Positions 33,039 through 42,278 of a DNA stretch of 56,419 nucleotides are shown piece by piece. Numbering within the stretch: the first letter of the stretch is position 1; each line of letters opens with the position of its first letter. The notes beneath the pieces were generated by a model, which saw only the letters and a program-made list of their open reading frames with translations, was not told the DNA's origin and did not search any database. This DNA is from XYA12-FULL-58-9 sp001798605 (GTDB taxonomy: Bacteria; Myxococcota; XYA12-FULL-58-9). The stretch is taken from the NCBI GenBank assembly GCA_036736205.1, contig DAINMX010000010.1:1-56419 (forward strand), in the 5' to 3' direction. The position numbers were made by a program, and so were the translations under genes.

Positions 33039-35078
33039 CTGAGCCTCCTCGGAAATCTTGCCGATTTGGGTCTGGGAGACATCTTTCAGATAGTCTCGCT
33101 GAGCCGTCGCTCCGGCACTCTGCAATTGACGACCCCGTCGCGGTCGGGCGAGATTGTATTCGATCAAGGCCGCGTGGTCGCCGGTTACATGACCGGAGAG
33201 ACCAACTCGGTTGGCGACAGTCTGTTGGAGCTGGGAGCAGTCAAACCAACAACGTACCAAGAGATGTTGGCTGCCCAGGCCGATGGTCTTGGGGGGCTTG
33301 AGCTGTTGCGGCGATTTGAAGCAGAGGCTTCGGGCATCTCTGATGGCCTCGATGAATTGCTACGTCGTACCATCTACCAGATGTTCGATTGGGATGAGGG
33401 GACCTTTTCCTTTGTCCTCGAAGAGAACCCGGACCCATGGCGTGGCTTCTCTCTCGCTGCCAATCGGGTTGTGGTGGTCAAGGGACTGAATCCGCAATAC
33501 CTCGCCATCGAGGGAGCGCGGCTGCGTGATGAACGCACCAAAGATGACGCGCTAGAGAGTTTTCTCGCCCGTGACAACAAACCACCCCCTCAACTGAGTC
33601 GTGATGCTGAGGTGAAATCATTTGCCGCGCAGCTTCGTGAGTCGCCAGCGGTTCAGGAGACAGCCCAGAACACCGATGCGGCATCAGAGCCCATTGGCGC
33701 AGATGCGGCCGAGCAAGCGGTCGAGCCAGCAGTGCAACCAACTGTCTTGGGATCACCTGGGGAACAGACAGTCGCGATCCCGATTGCGCAGAGTGCCGTT
33801 TGGCCCGCCACGATGGAGACGCAGTCAATCGCTGGGAGTTCCGCGAGCGCACCAGGCTGGTGTCTGCTGGCGGTGGATGACGATCCACAGGTCACTCACC
33901 ACATTGGGGATTCCTTTGGCAGTCGTTTTTCCGAGGTCATACTCGCCAACACCGTGGCCGAGGCATTCGGGGAGATGGATGGCCGCGACAATCTCATCGT
34001 CGTCAGTGATCTGATCATCGCCCGGTCCGATGGTGCCGGAATTCTGGGCGGTATCGAGATTCTCGAGAAGATCCGTGAGCGGTCCGCCGACCTGCCGGTC
34101 ATTCTATTCACCGACTACGAAAACGCCGAGGCACAGAAGAAGGCGAGCAACCTCGGTGTCGCGGGTTTCCTGATGAAACCACGCAAAGCCCAGATTCAGG
34201 CGGTGAAACAAAAGGGCGGCTTGAGTCCGGCAATGCAAGAGTTCCTCGAGGGTCTCGGTACGGCCCTCGACCCATATCTGAGCGAAGCGGGTTCAGCTTC
34301 CGTCGTGGAACCTGCCACGTCCCCGGTATTGGTTCCTGTACCTGGGGTGGAGCCCGCAACACCCGAGCCCATTTTGTCATCCTCAGTCGTGCTTGCGCCT
34401 TCTGCCGCAGCGATTGTCGATCTTGGTCCTGAGGGGCAAGAACACAAGCAGCCAATGGCAGAATCTCTTCCGTACGATCTTCGCCGGGAGATTGCGGGGT
34501 ATATACAGGACGTTGATGTTCCGGGCTGGGACGATCTGCCGCCTGCCGTGGTATCCTCTGAACAGGTTAGCACGCTTCGGTCGATGCTCTCTGAGCTCGT
34601 CGATCCGGCCAATCGGGAAACTGTCACCCTGCTGGTGTTGCGGTTTGCTAGCGTCGTTTTCGATCGCGCTGCGTTGTTCTTGGTAACGCGTCGATTCTAT
34701 GTTGGCCTTGGGGGTTTCTCATCGGAGGAATCCTCCGACCAATTCGTTGTACGCGTACGAAAGATCCAGGTGCCCGTGAGCACGGAATCTGTATTTTCGA
34801 GGGTTGCCCGTTTCCGGTCGCCATATCGCGGTCCACTGGCAAATTTTGGCGGCAATGAACGACTGGTCGGAGGATTGGGAGGCAGTTGGCCTTCAGGGCA
34901 AGTGGTCGCTATCCCATTGATCTCGAACGACCGAGTGGCGGCAATCCTCTACGGTGACAATCCTGGGGGCAAAGACATTGGGCCGACCGATACGTTGGAG
35001 ATCTTTCTCCAGCAAGCTGGTTTGGCTATGGATCGAGTTCTACTCGAGCGAAAGCTCGAAGAAGCACGACGTCGTTAG
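33039..35078 (+). CDS. PATAN (DUF4388) - receiver - GAF-like signalling protein, apparent CTG start
   Basis: A 679-residue protein that opens the chemosensory operon. I place the start at CTG (33039) because AAGGAG lies seven bases upstream, an in-frame stop lies 15 bases upstream, and the resulting N-terminus (SLLGNLADLGLGDIFQIV) is the canonical beginning of DUF4388/PATAN domains; the only other candidate, TTG at 33066, removes that beginning and has no ribosome binding site. Domains: PATAN about 1-150; Ala/Pro/Gln linker 180-270; receiver about 273-395 (DDD at 280-282, D324 in VVSDLIIA, Lys in FLMKPR); Pro/Val-rich linker; GAF-like region about 500-679. PATAN domains couple to receivers and CheA systems in Myxococcota and cyanobacteria. 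Confidence 0.82.
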   Translation: MSLLGNLADLGLGDIFQIVSLSRRSGTLQLTTPSRSGEIVFDQGRVVAGYMTGETNSVGDSLLELGAVKPTTYQEMLAAQADGLGGLELLRRFEAEASGISDGLDELLRRTIYQMFDWDEGTFSFVLEENPDPWRGFSLAANRVVVVKGLNPQYLAIEGARLRDERTKDDALESFLARDNKPPPQLSRDAEVKSFAAQLRESPAVQETAQNTDAASEPIGADAAEQAVEPAVQPTVLGSPGEQTVAIPIAQSAVWPATMETQSIAGSSASAPGWCLLAVDDDPQVTHHIGDSFGSRFSEVILANTVAEAFGEMDGRDNLIVVSDLIIARSDGAGILGGIEILEKIRERSADLPVILFTDYENAEAQKKASNLGVAGFLMKPRKAQIQAVKQKGGLSPAMQEFLEGLGTALDPYLSEAGSASVVEPATSPVLVPVPGVEPATPEPILSSSVVLAPSAAAIVDLGPEGQEHKQPMAESLPYDLRREIAGYIQDVDVPGWDDLPPAVVSSEQVSTLRSMLSELVDPANRETVTLLVLRFASVVFDRAALFLVTRRFYVGLGGFSSEESSDQFVVRVRKIQVPVSTESVFSRVARFRSPYRGPLANFGGNERLVGGLGGSWPSGQVVAIPLISNDRVAAILYGDNPGGKDIGPTDTLEIFLQQAGLAMDRVLLERKLEEARRR

Positions 35079-35111
35079 GATGTTTCCGAGTGATTGTGAG
35101 CGAGGGCGCAG

Positions 35112-35486
35112 ATGCCTAGATTGATGGTCGTTGAAGACTCCGCAGCCATGCGGGGTATGATTGCCTCGATTCTCGGGCAAATCGCTGATTCGGAAGTCGT
35201 CGAGGTCGCGTCGGGTTTTGAAGCGCTCAAATTGTTACCGCGCGACGTTGTTGACCTTATTGTCATGGACATCAACATGCCAGATATCAATGGCCTAGAG
35301 CTCTTGTCATTTGTACGCAAGTTGCCGGCCTATGCGAATACGCCGGTTTTGATCGTCACCACGGAGAGGGGCGAGGAAGACCGCAAACGTGGCATGGCTT
35401 TGGGGGCGAACGGCTATCTGGTGAAACCTTTCGACCCCGATGAGTTGTTGGAAACTGTCATCAACCTTTTGAGCGAGAGGTCATGA
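35112..35486 (+). CDS. cheY: CheY-like response regulator
   Basis: A 124-residue stand-alone receiver of the CheY type: EDS (8-10), phosphoacceptor D53 (VMDINMPD), VTTERGEEDRKRGMALGA and Lys in YLVKPFD. Its stop overlaps the cheA start by four bases. It is one of two CheY proteins in this operon (the other ends it) and is the likely direct CheA target, with the output unknown because no flagellar motor or pilus genes are in view. Confidence 0.92.
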   Translation: MPRLMVVEDSAAMRGMIASILGQIADSEVVEVASGFEALKLLPRDVVDLIVMDINMPDINGLELLSFVRKLPAYANTPVLIVTTERGEEDRKRGMALGANGYLVKPFDPDELLETVINLLSERS

Positions 35487-37552
35487 GTTCGTCCGTATTC
35501 ACGCCAGAGCTCATTGCCGAGGCGCAAGAAATTGTCGACGCCCTAAACAGCGATTTGATCGTCGCAGAGAGTGAGGCGAGGGCGGGCATCGTTGATCCCG
35601 ATCGCATCAATGGCCTATTTCGCAGCGCCCATTCCCTCAAGGGCATCTCAGGAATGTTCGGGCTCAGTGGGGTGTCACGTCTCGCTCACGACCTCGAGAG
35701 CCTGCTCGACGGAATGCGATTGGGCAAGGTGCAGCTCGATGCCAACGCATTGGACGTGTTGTTCAGCTGTGTCGAGCGGTTTGGTGCACTTATCGCAGCG
35801 GCCGCAGAGGGCGACGAAAACCTCGAGGTCGGGGTGGACGAGTTGGTTGTGCGCCTCAAGAATGTGACCAGCGGTGACGTCGGAGTCGGCAAAACAGAGT
35901 TGACGGCGTTGGTCGACTTGAGCGCAGACGTGGTCAGTGTACTCACTGAGTACGAGGAACATCGGCTTCGGGAGAACCTGAAGAAAGACCGCAATCTGTT
36001 TATGCTGCGCAGCGCCTTCGATCTCTCCAACTTTGACGTTGGGCTTGCGGAGATCGACGCAGCCGTCAAACCGCTTGGCGAGGTGATCACCAAACTCCCG
36101 TCATCGAAGCCCGGAGAGTCTGGCACCATCGCATTTGATATCATTGTCGGCTCGGATTCTGATGCGGAGTCGTTGGCTTCGGCCATCTCCGACGACCGCG
36201 TCGAGGTCATCCCCATCGGCAAACGAGGGGCTACGCAGCGGGCAGCGGTTGCGGCGCCAGTTGCAGCCACGCCATTGGCTCCGTCTACAGAGGAATCTGC
36301 AGCGCTACTGACGTCACCGGAGGCTGATGAGGGTGCGACGATTCGAAGTGTGTCGCGGACGGTGCGGGTAGATATTCGGCGTTTGGACCGTCTGATGAAC
36401 CTGGTTGGCGAGCTCGGATTGACCCGAATGGCCTTCGAGAAAATCGGCGAAGGCTTTCGTCGGCTGCAGGGCTTCACCGGTTTGGCAGCAGAACTGCACA
36501 AAGAAGGTCGAAATTTCGAGCGTCGCCTCACCGAGTTGCAGGCGGGCATCATGGAAGTTCGCATGGTGCCGCTCGCCAATCTCTTCGAACGAATGGTGCG
36601 TATTGGCCGCAAGGTAAGTAGAGAGCTCAATCGAGAGGTGCGAATCGAGGTCAGCGGTGAAGGGACAGAGCTCGATAAGCTCATCGTCGAGGACCTCGCC
36701 GACCCCTTGATGCACCTGGTGCGGAATGCGATTGACCACGGCATCGAAGCTCCAGAAGATCGCGAAGCAAATGGCAAGCCCCGAGAGGGCATGGTCCGAT
36801 TGACCGCCACTGCTCGCGGTAATCACGTTCTTGTTGTGGTTTCGGACGATGGCGGCGGGATCGACGTCGCCAGGGCTCTGGAGTCGGCAGTGCAGAAAGG
36901 GCTTGTCACACCGGAACGTGCCGCGGAACTGACTCGCCGTGAGGTTTTTAACCTTCTCCTGCTGCCTGGTTTTTCCACTCGTAGCGAAGTCTCGGAGTAC
37001 AGTGGTCGCGGTGTGGGGATGGATGTCGTCAAGACCAAGATCTCCCAGTTGTCCGGAATCGTCGACATAGACTCAGAGCCGGGTCGAGGCACGACGGTGA
37101 CAATTACCCTTCCTATCACTCTTGCCATCATTCCTGCGTTGATTGTGATCGTGGCCGGAGAGACCTACGCGATACCTCTGAACAATGTGCAGGAGACATT
37201 GGCACTGGAGCCCAGTCTCGTGAGGACCATCGAGAACCGTGAGGTCATTTCGGTGCGGGGTACAACAGTGCCGCTCGTCGACCTCAGAGGCATTTTTCAC
37301 ATTGACGGAAAGGGACGACCCGATCTCCCCTATGGCGTCATTGCCGGTGTGGGCCAGAACGCAACCGCTCTCGTGGTCGACGAGCTCGTCGGGCAGCAGG
37401 ATATTGTTATCAAATCTCTCGGCCGTCGGTTGCGAAAAGTTCCAGGTATTGCCGGTGCCGCGGAGCTTGGTAATCAGAAGACGATTCTTGTGATCGACAT
37501 GGTTGAGCTAATCGACGAAATGGCACGTGGTGGTGGTGATGGGCGTGCGTGA
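35483..37552 (+). CDS. cheA: Chemotaxis histidine kinase CheA
   Basis: A 689-residue CheA with all core modules. P1 phosphotransfer domain has H50 in RSAHSLKGISGMFGLSG. A linker (about 130-290) contains an alpha/beta segment in the position of P2 but not clearly a standard P2. P3 dimerisation starts at RLDRLMNLVGELGLTRM; P4 has HLVRNAIDHGIE (N box), VSDDGGGID (G1), GFSTRSEVSEYSGRGVGMDVV (G2); P5 CheW-like domain covers about 560-680 (AIPLNNVQETL, VPLVDLRGIF). It phosphorylates CheY and CheB. Overlaps cheY upstream and cheW downstream, so expression is coupled. Confidence 0.96.
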   Translation: MSSSVFTPELIAEAQEIVDALNSDLIVAESEARAGIVDPDRINGLFRSAHSLKGISGMFGLSGVSRLAHDLESLLDGMRLGKVQLDANALDVLFSCVERFGALIAAAAEGDENLEVGVDELVVRLKNVTSGDVGVGKTELTALVDLSADVVSVLTEYEEHRLRENLKKDRNLFMLRSAFDLSNFDVGLAEIDAAVKPLGEVITKLPSSKPGESGTIAFDIIVGSDSDAESLASAISDDRVEVIPIGKRGATQRAAVAAPVAATPLAPSTEESAALLTSPEADEGATIRSVSRTVRVDIRRLDRLMNLVGELGLTRMAFEKIGEGFRRLQGFTGLAAELHKEGRNFERRLTELQAGIMEVRMVPLANLFERMVRIGRKVSRELNREVRIEVSGEGTELDKLIVEDLADPLMHLVRNAIDHGIEAPEDREANGKPREGMVRLTATARGNHVLVVVSDDGGGIDVARALESAVQKGLVTPERAAELTRREVFNLLLLPGFSTRSEVSEYSGRGVGMDVVKTKISQLSGIVDIDSEPGRGTTVTITLPITLAIIPALIVIVAGETYAIPLNNVQETLALEPSLVRTIENREVISVRGTTVPLVDLRGIFHIDGKGRPDLPYGVIAGVGQNATALVVDELVGQQDIVIKSLGRRLRKVPGIAGAAELGNQKTILVIDMVELIDEMARGGGDGRA

Positions 37553-38159
37553 CCAAAAGAAGATGAGTGGCAGCGGACGCGCTGTTGCATCCGACGCAGT
37601 GTCGGATGCGGGGCGTGCAAACGGCGATCCACTCAAAGAGTTCTTTGTTTCCGACAACGAAGCTGATCTAAACCAGGCGCTTCACGTGGGGGAAGCCTAT
37701 GTGGGCACAGCCTTGCACGCAGACGCCATGCTCGAACTGTTGGCTTTTTGGGCCGGCGACGAGGAATACGGGGTTGAAATCGTCCAGATTCAAGAGATTA
37801 TCAAGGTGCCGGTGATCACGCCAGTGCCGCGCGCACCCGCATGCGTGCTTGGTATCATCTCTCTGCGTGGGACAATCGTACCGGTTGCCGACCTGCGGGC
37901 GATTCTGGGCATGTCGCCTTTGCCCGCAGCACGAGCCAGCCGAATATTGGTGTTACGAGGCGATGGCGAACCGGTTGGACTGCTCGTTGACCAAGTGAGT
38001 AGCGTGGTTCGATTGGAACGAGAAGCTGTTCAGCCGGTGCCACGTACCATGCAGCGACAGGCTGGTGACTTGTTGCAGGGGGTGGGACGTGATGAGGACA
38101 GAATGTTGATTATTCTAGATCTCCCAACGGTGCTGATGGCAACGGAGTATGTGGGATGA
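37539..38159 (+). CDS. cheW: CheW-like coupling protein with N-terminal extension
   Basis: A CheW domain (about 65-200: LLAFWAGDEEYGVEIVQIQEI, VLGIISLRGTIVPVADLRAIL, VGLLVDQVSSVVRLE) preceded by an unusual hydrophilic extension of about 60 residues. CheW links CheA to receptors. The start is uncertain: ATG at 37539 overlaps cheA by 14 bases, and an ATG at 37563 just after the cheA stop is possible. It overlaps the next cheW by four bases. Confidence 0.93.
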   Translation: MGVRDQKKMSGSGRAVASDAVSDAGRANGDPLKEFFVSDNEADLNQALHVGEAYVGTALHADAMLELLAFWAGDEEYGVEIVQIQEIIKVPVITPVPRAPACVLGIISLRGTIVPVADLRAILGMSPLPAARASRILVLRGDGEPVGLLVDQVSSVVRLEREAVQPVPRTMQRQAGDLLQGVGRDEDRMLIILDLPTVLMATEYVG

Positions 38160-38644
38160 ACCCCGCTAGAGACGACGAGATTGTTCAGTTGGCCGCGTTC
38201 TGCGTTGGGCCAGAAGAGTATGTCGTCGACATCATGCGAGTCCGCGAGATTATTCGCCCCATACCGATCACGCCTGTGCGCAAAGGGCCCAAGTATGTCG
38301 AGGGGGTTATCAGCCTGCGGGGGTCGGTGATTCCAATTGTCGATTTGCGCCGTCGTTTCGAGATTCCCATAACGGAGTCACCTCAACAACGAATCATGAT
38401 CATGACCGTTGCAGGACGTTCGCTTGGTTTGATGGTGGACTCGGTCACCGAGGTGGTGCGGGTGCCGCGCAGCTCCATTCGGGCGGCACCGGGTCTGCTG
38501 GAAGCCGAACGAGCTCCGTACTTTTTAGGGGTCTGCCATCATCGTGGAAGAACTCTGATTCTTTTGAATGTAAAAAACATCATCGTCTCAGAAGAAGTGA
38601 TCGACATCTCCTCAGAGACGGCAGTTCTGCGTGAGGGGTTGTGA
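38156..38644 (+). CDS. cheW: CheW-like coupling protein, second copy
   Basis: A 162-residue CheW domain protein: QLAAFCVGPEEYVVDIMRVREI, VEGVISLRGSVIPIVDLRRRF, GLMVDSVTEVVRVP and TLILLNVKNII. It is clearly diverged from the preceding cheW (no extension, different surface), so the two may contact different partners. ATGA overlap upstream and GTGA overlap downstream show tight coupling. Confidence 0.95.
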   Translation: MNPARDDEIVQLAAFCVGPEEYVVDIMRVREIIRPIPITPVRKGPKYVEGVISLRGSVIPIVDLRRRFEIPITESPQQRIMIMTVAGRSLGLMVDSVTEVVRVPRSSIRAAPGLLEAERAPYFLGVCHHRGRTLILLNVKNIIVSEEVIDISSETAVLREGL

Positions 38645-41421
38645 ACCAGGTTATTTGTCCTCTTTGTGACGCGTCGTTACCAACACCCGCCGGACAAATG
38701 GTGTGGGTGCGGTGCCACGATTGCGGTGAGTTGGTCTTCCGTTCTTTGAGTGGACCGGAGGTCGTGGTCGCCCACGCGTCAGACGTTGTAGCGCAGGTGA
38801 TCGGTGTCGCCCTCATCGATAGCCGATTTGCCCCCATTCGCGTCAGAAATGGCACTCAGGCGATGGCTGTGATGCTCGCTCGACGCCCGGCGGCAATTGT
38901 TCTCGATGTGGGATTGAGCGACATGATGTCTTTTCAGTTGATCGAGAAGATCCGCGCAGGAGAGTTGGCGGGAACCAAAGCCATTCTCGTCGCCTCCGTG
39001 TTCAATAAGACAGCATACAAACGCAGGCCCGAAACTCTCTACGGCGCTGATGACTATGTTGAGCAGCACCACATTCCCGACATGCTGCCGAAGAAGCTCG
39101 CGTCGTTGTTGAACGAACCAGAGCCGAACTTGGGGCGGCTAGACGAGGCGGCGCTGCAGCGTCTCAACGATGACGAATCGATGCCCGAGTTGTCGGGGCG
39201 CAATCGACTCCAAGCGTTGGCTCGCAGCATTGTCGCCGACATCGCTCTGTATCATGAGAATGAAGTGCATGCTTGCGTGAAATCCGCTGAGGGCACACCG
39301 CTTGTGTCGGCGCTCGACGAAGGTCGCCGTCTTCTTGCCAGCATGGCCATCGTCGACGGCGACACGGATCCGATCCAAGAGGCATTTGATGAGTTGGTCC
39401 GTGCGATGAGGGGTGCCATGTGCCCAACTGAGACGAAGGGCGTCGCCGAGCGTGCACGCCGGCAGAACCGTTATGTCCGCGCACAGGACCTTTGGCCCGA
39501 TCATCCAGGGGCTATTGCTGTGTTGCTAGATCTGTTGGGAGATTCTCACTGGCGCGTTCGCAAGGCGGCAGTCGTTGCCGCCGCCAGGTTCAGTACCGAC
39601 GCCAATCTGCCATCCAAGTTGGTGGATGGTTTGGCCTCACGAGACAACGCCGGCCTGCGCAACGCTTGCGCAGAAGCCCTGGTGTGCCTTGGACGTCCCG
39701 TCGTCGCGATGCTGATGGAGACTCTGCCTACTCAGGATGCCGATCACCGCAAGTTCGTCGTCGAGGCCTTGGGGCTCATCGGCACGGCGGAGGCACGAGC
39801 TGCACTCATAGCGCAACTCGGCGACGACGACGTCAACGTTCGAGCGGCGGTGGCTGAGGCCTTGGGACATATCGGTGGGACAGAGGCGATAGAACCTCTC
39901 AAGGCGATGCTGGTGTCAAAAGACACCGAACTCTTGCATCGCGTCTACATATTGCAGGCATTGGTTAGCTGTGGTGAAACCATCCCATTCGATGAGATAC
40001 AACAGTGGTTGGGACAGCGCGTTCTCGAGCGACAGGTCCTGGCCTTATTGGGGCGTTGCGCGGACGATCGAGCGATCGCGCCACTGTTGGAGGGCGTTGT
40101 TGCCTCGAGCCGAGAGACACGCGCCGTCGGGGTGTGCGCATTGGCTGAACTTCTTGCAGATCTCAAAGGGAAAGACACGGGCGTTGTTGCCCGTACGCTG
40201 GCCGCGGGAGTCGCGCGAGAGGCCGTCTTGGAGGCGCTCGCTGACCCAGATGATGATGTTCTGAAGGCGGCTGTTTCGGTTCTAGCGGCTACGGGTGATC
40301 CAGGCTTGGCACCGACGATCCTTTTGCGGTGCGCTTGCCGAAATGTCGTTGAAGCGGGTGTGCGCGCGGTGATTTCCATGGGGAGCCCAGTTGTGAAGCC
40401 GCTCCTAGAGGCGTTCGACTCTGCGCCCATCGAAGCTCGGGTGCTATTTCTCGAGGTGATTGAGCTGGTCGGCGACTCGATCAGTGTTCCCGTTCTCCTC
40501 GAGATAGCGATGGGCCCGGATACACGTTCGTCAGAAGCGGCCCTGAGGGTGGTCGGCAAATTGGCCGGAGTTGATGTGTTGCCCGCGTTGATGCGGGTCG
40601 TGCGCGAGGGCGTGCCCGAGATTGCTCATGTAGCTGCGATGTCGATGTGTGCGATCGGCCGGCGAGAGGCTGATGCGGTGGGTGATTCTGTTGTCGCCAA
40701 TTGGATGTCGGGAGAGGTGAATCCCGAATGGTTGGTGGTGCTTGGCGGATTGAGTCGGGATGTTGACATCGAAGTGATAGCCGGTGCGACCCACCATCGC
40801 GACCCCGATGTGCGGTGCGCTGCCATTGATGCTGCCCGTTCCTATGGTACGAGTTTTGACGAAGAGAATGTCATCATGCTGCTGACCGACGAGCATGCAC
40901 GGGTGCGTGCATCTGCCGCTCGCGCACTTGGCTGCTACCGTTCGGACACAGCCCTGGCAGCGCTGCTCGCGGCGTCACAGGATGCCGATCCATGGGTCGT
41001 CGCAGAGGCCGTCTTGAGTCTAGGCGGCGTCGGCGGTGATCAGGCAGTTCGCGTTCTCAAGGATGCCGCCGGCAGTTCGGTGGCACCGATTGCCATTGCC
41101 GCTCTCAAGAGTCTTTTCCGACTCAATCCTCCGCAGCTTGAGGCTGCGGTTGAAAAAGCGCTCGCGCACGCTGATCCTGAGGTTGTCCGGGAGGCGATTG
41201 CCGCGTCGGTTCGTTTGTATCCCGACCGTGCGCGCGAGTTGCTGGGCGATTCGCTGCGCAGTCGTTACTGGAACGTACGCGCAGCCGCTGCTGAGGCCTT
41301 GGTCAATCGCAGCATGGTGTTACCCGTTGAGCAGGTGGGCGCACTTCTCATCGCCGAAACAGAGCCACTTGTGCAAGAATCGTTGGAACGGTTGTTGCGC
41401 GTTGCCCAGGAGGGTGAATGA
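38641..41421 (+). CDS. Zinc-finger / receiver / HEAT-repeat scaffold protein
   Basis: A 926-residue protein embedded in the che operon. Residues 1-33 form a zinc ribbon (C6-x2-C9, C25-x2-C28). Residues about 40-160 are a receiver-like domain (VVVAHASD, D89 in IVLDVGLSD, ILVASVFN), with the acidic pocket reduced, so phosphorylation is doubtful. From about 290 to the end there are many HEAT/PBS-lyase-type helix pairs (for example VLLDLLGDSHWRVRKAAVVA, NVRAAVAEALGHIGGTEAI, ALLAASQDADPWVVAEAVLS). HEAT arrays bind proteins, so it is probably a scaffold or adaptor. GTG start overlaps the cheW stop. No standard che homologue matches it. Confidence 0.85.
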   Translation: MNQVICPLCDASLPTPAGQMVWVRCHDCGELVFRSLSGPEVVVAHASDVVAQVIGVALIDSRFAPIRVRNGTQAMAVMLARRPAAIVLDVGLSDMMSFQLIEKIRAGELAGTKAILVASVFNKTAYKRRPETLYGADDYVEQHHIPDMLPKKLASLLNEPEPNLGRLDEAALQRLNDDESMPELSGRNRLQALARSIVADIALYHENEVHACVKSAEGTPLVSALDEGRRLLASMAIVDGDTDPIQEAFDELVRAMRGAMCPTETKGVAERARRQNRYVRAQDLWPDHPGAIAVLLDLLGDSHWRVRKAAVVAAARFSTDANLPSKLVDGLASRDNAGLRNACAEALVCLGRPVVAMLMETLPTQDADHRKFVVEALGLIGTAEARAALIAQLGDDDVNVRAAVAEALGHIGGTEAIEPLKAMLVSKDTELLHRVYILQALVSCGETIPFDEIQQWLGQRVLERQVLALLGRCADDRAIAPLLEGVVASSRETRAVGVCALAELLADLKGKDTGVVARTLAAGVAREAVLEALADPDDDVLKAAVSVLAATGDPGLAPTILLRCACRNVVEAGVRAVISMGSPVVKPLLEAFDSAPIEARVLFLEVIELVGDSISVPVLLEIAMGPDTRSSEAALRVVGKLAGVDVLPALMRVVREGVPEIAHVAAMSMCAIGRREADAVGDSVVANWMSGEVNPEWLVVLGGLSRDVDIEVIAGATHHRDPDVRCAAIDAARSYGTSFDEENVIMLLTDEHARVRASAARALGCYRSDTALAALLAASQDADPWVVAEAVLSLGGVGGDQAVRVLKDAAGSSVAPIAIAALKSLFRLNPPQLEAAVEKALAHADPEVVREAIAASVRLYPDRARELLGDSLRSRYWNVRAAAAEALVNRSMVLPVEQVGALLIAETEPLVQESLERLLRVAQEGE

Positions 41422-42278
41422 TCCTGGGGGCGGGCAGAGCGGTCAGTATGACCGATGAGGAGTTTCGTCTCATCCGGGATCTCATCTGCGATTTTTGTGG
41501 CATCTACTTCGAGGATTCTCTCAAGTTCTTGGTCGAGAGGCGGCTGCAGCCGCGTCTTCCGGTGTTTGGCTTTGTCAGTTTTCGAGACTACTACCGACTG
41601 ATCAAATACGGTCGTGAATGTGAACGCGAGTTTGACGAGATCGTCGAACGGGTGACCACCAACGAGACATATTTTTTCCGTGAGGCGTATCAGCTGCGCG
41701 CGTTCACCGATGAAATTTTGCCGATGGTGGTGGCGCAGAGATCAGAGGGCCGGATTCGAGTTTGGTCGGCAGGTTGCTCTACGGGTGAGGAACCCTATTC
41801 TATCGCCATGTTGCTCGACAAATGTCCCATTGTTGCCGGGCGTCCCGTCGACGTTTTTGGCAATGACATTTCTCGAAAGGTGCTGCGAACTGCGCGAGCA
41901 GGCATGTACACCCAGGCATCCTTTCGCAGCACGGACAATGCGTACATTAAAGAATACTTCCATCGTGACGGACGCACCTACCAACTGGATGAGCGTATCC
42001 GCAATCGTGTCACATTTGGGCATCTCAACCTTATGGATGAGAATGCTTTGGCCCTGATCGGCAAAGTCGACGTCATCCTTTGCCGTAACGTCATCATCTA
42101 TTTCAACCATGCCAGTCGTGCCAGGCTACTGGCTACTTTCTATCGCAAGCTTCGGCCCGGCGGTTTTCTCCTCCTCGGACACTCCGAGTCGCTGGTAAAC
42201 GAGACCAAAGACTTCGAACTCGCACCACTCACCAACGACATGGTTTACCGGAAACCGGGAGAGGGCTCCTTGCTATGA
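41418..42278 (+). CDS. cheR: Chemotaxis methyltransferase CheR
   Basis: A 286-residue SAM-dependent methyltransferase that methylates receptor glutamates. The N-terminal helical domain (FRLIRDLICDFCGIYFEDSL, LIKYG) is followed by VTTNETYFFRE, the SAM-binding motif VWSAGCSTGEEPYSIAML, FGNDISRKVL and VILCRNVIIYF. Full length. AGGAGGG precedes the ATG closely; an ATG ten codons later (MTDEEF) is an alternative start. No C-terminal TPR. Its presence although no receptor gene is in the operon implies receptors elsewhere. Confidence 0.96.
   Translation: MILGAGRAVSMTDEEFRLIRDLICDFCGIYFEDSLKFLVERRLQPRLPVFGFVSFRDYYRLIKYGRECEREFDEIVERVTTNETYFFREAYQLRAFTDEILPMVVAQRSEGRIRVWSAGCSTGEEPYSIAMLLDKCPIVAGRPVDVFGNDISRKVLRTARAGMYTQASFRSTDNAYIKEYFHRDGRTYQLDERIRNRVTFGHLNLMDENALALIGKVDVILCRNVIIYFNHASRARLLATFYRKLRPGGFLLLGHSESLVNETKDFELAPLTNDMVYRKPGEGSLL

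Noticed and set aside
35686..36810. A 374-codon open frame on the minus strand
   Set aside because: It lies wholly inside cheA on the opposite strand; the product is Ser/Arg/Thr-rich shadow sequence with no motifs, whereas CheA is unmistakable.
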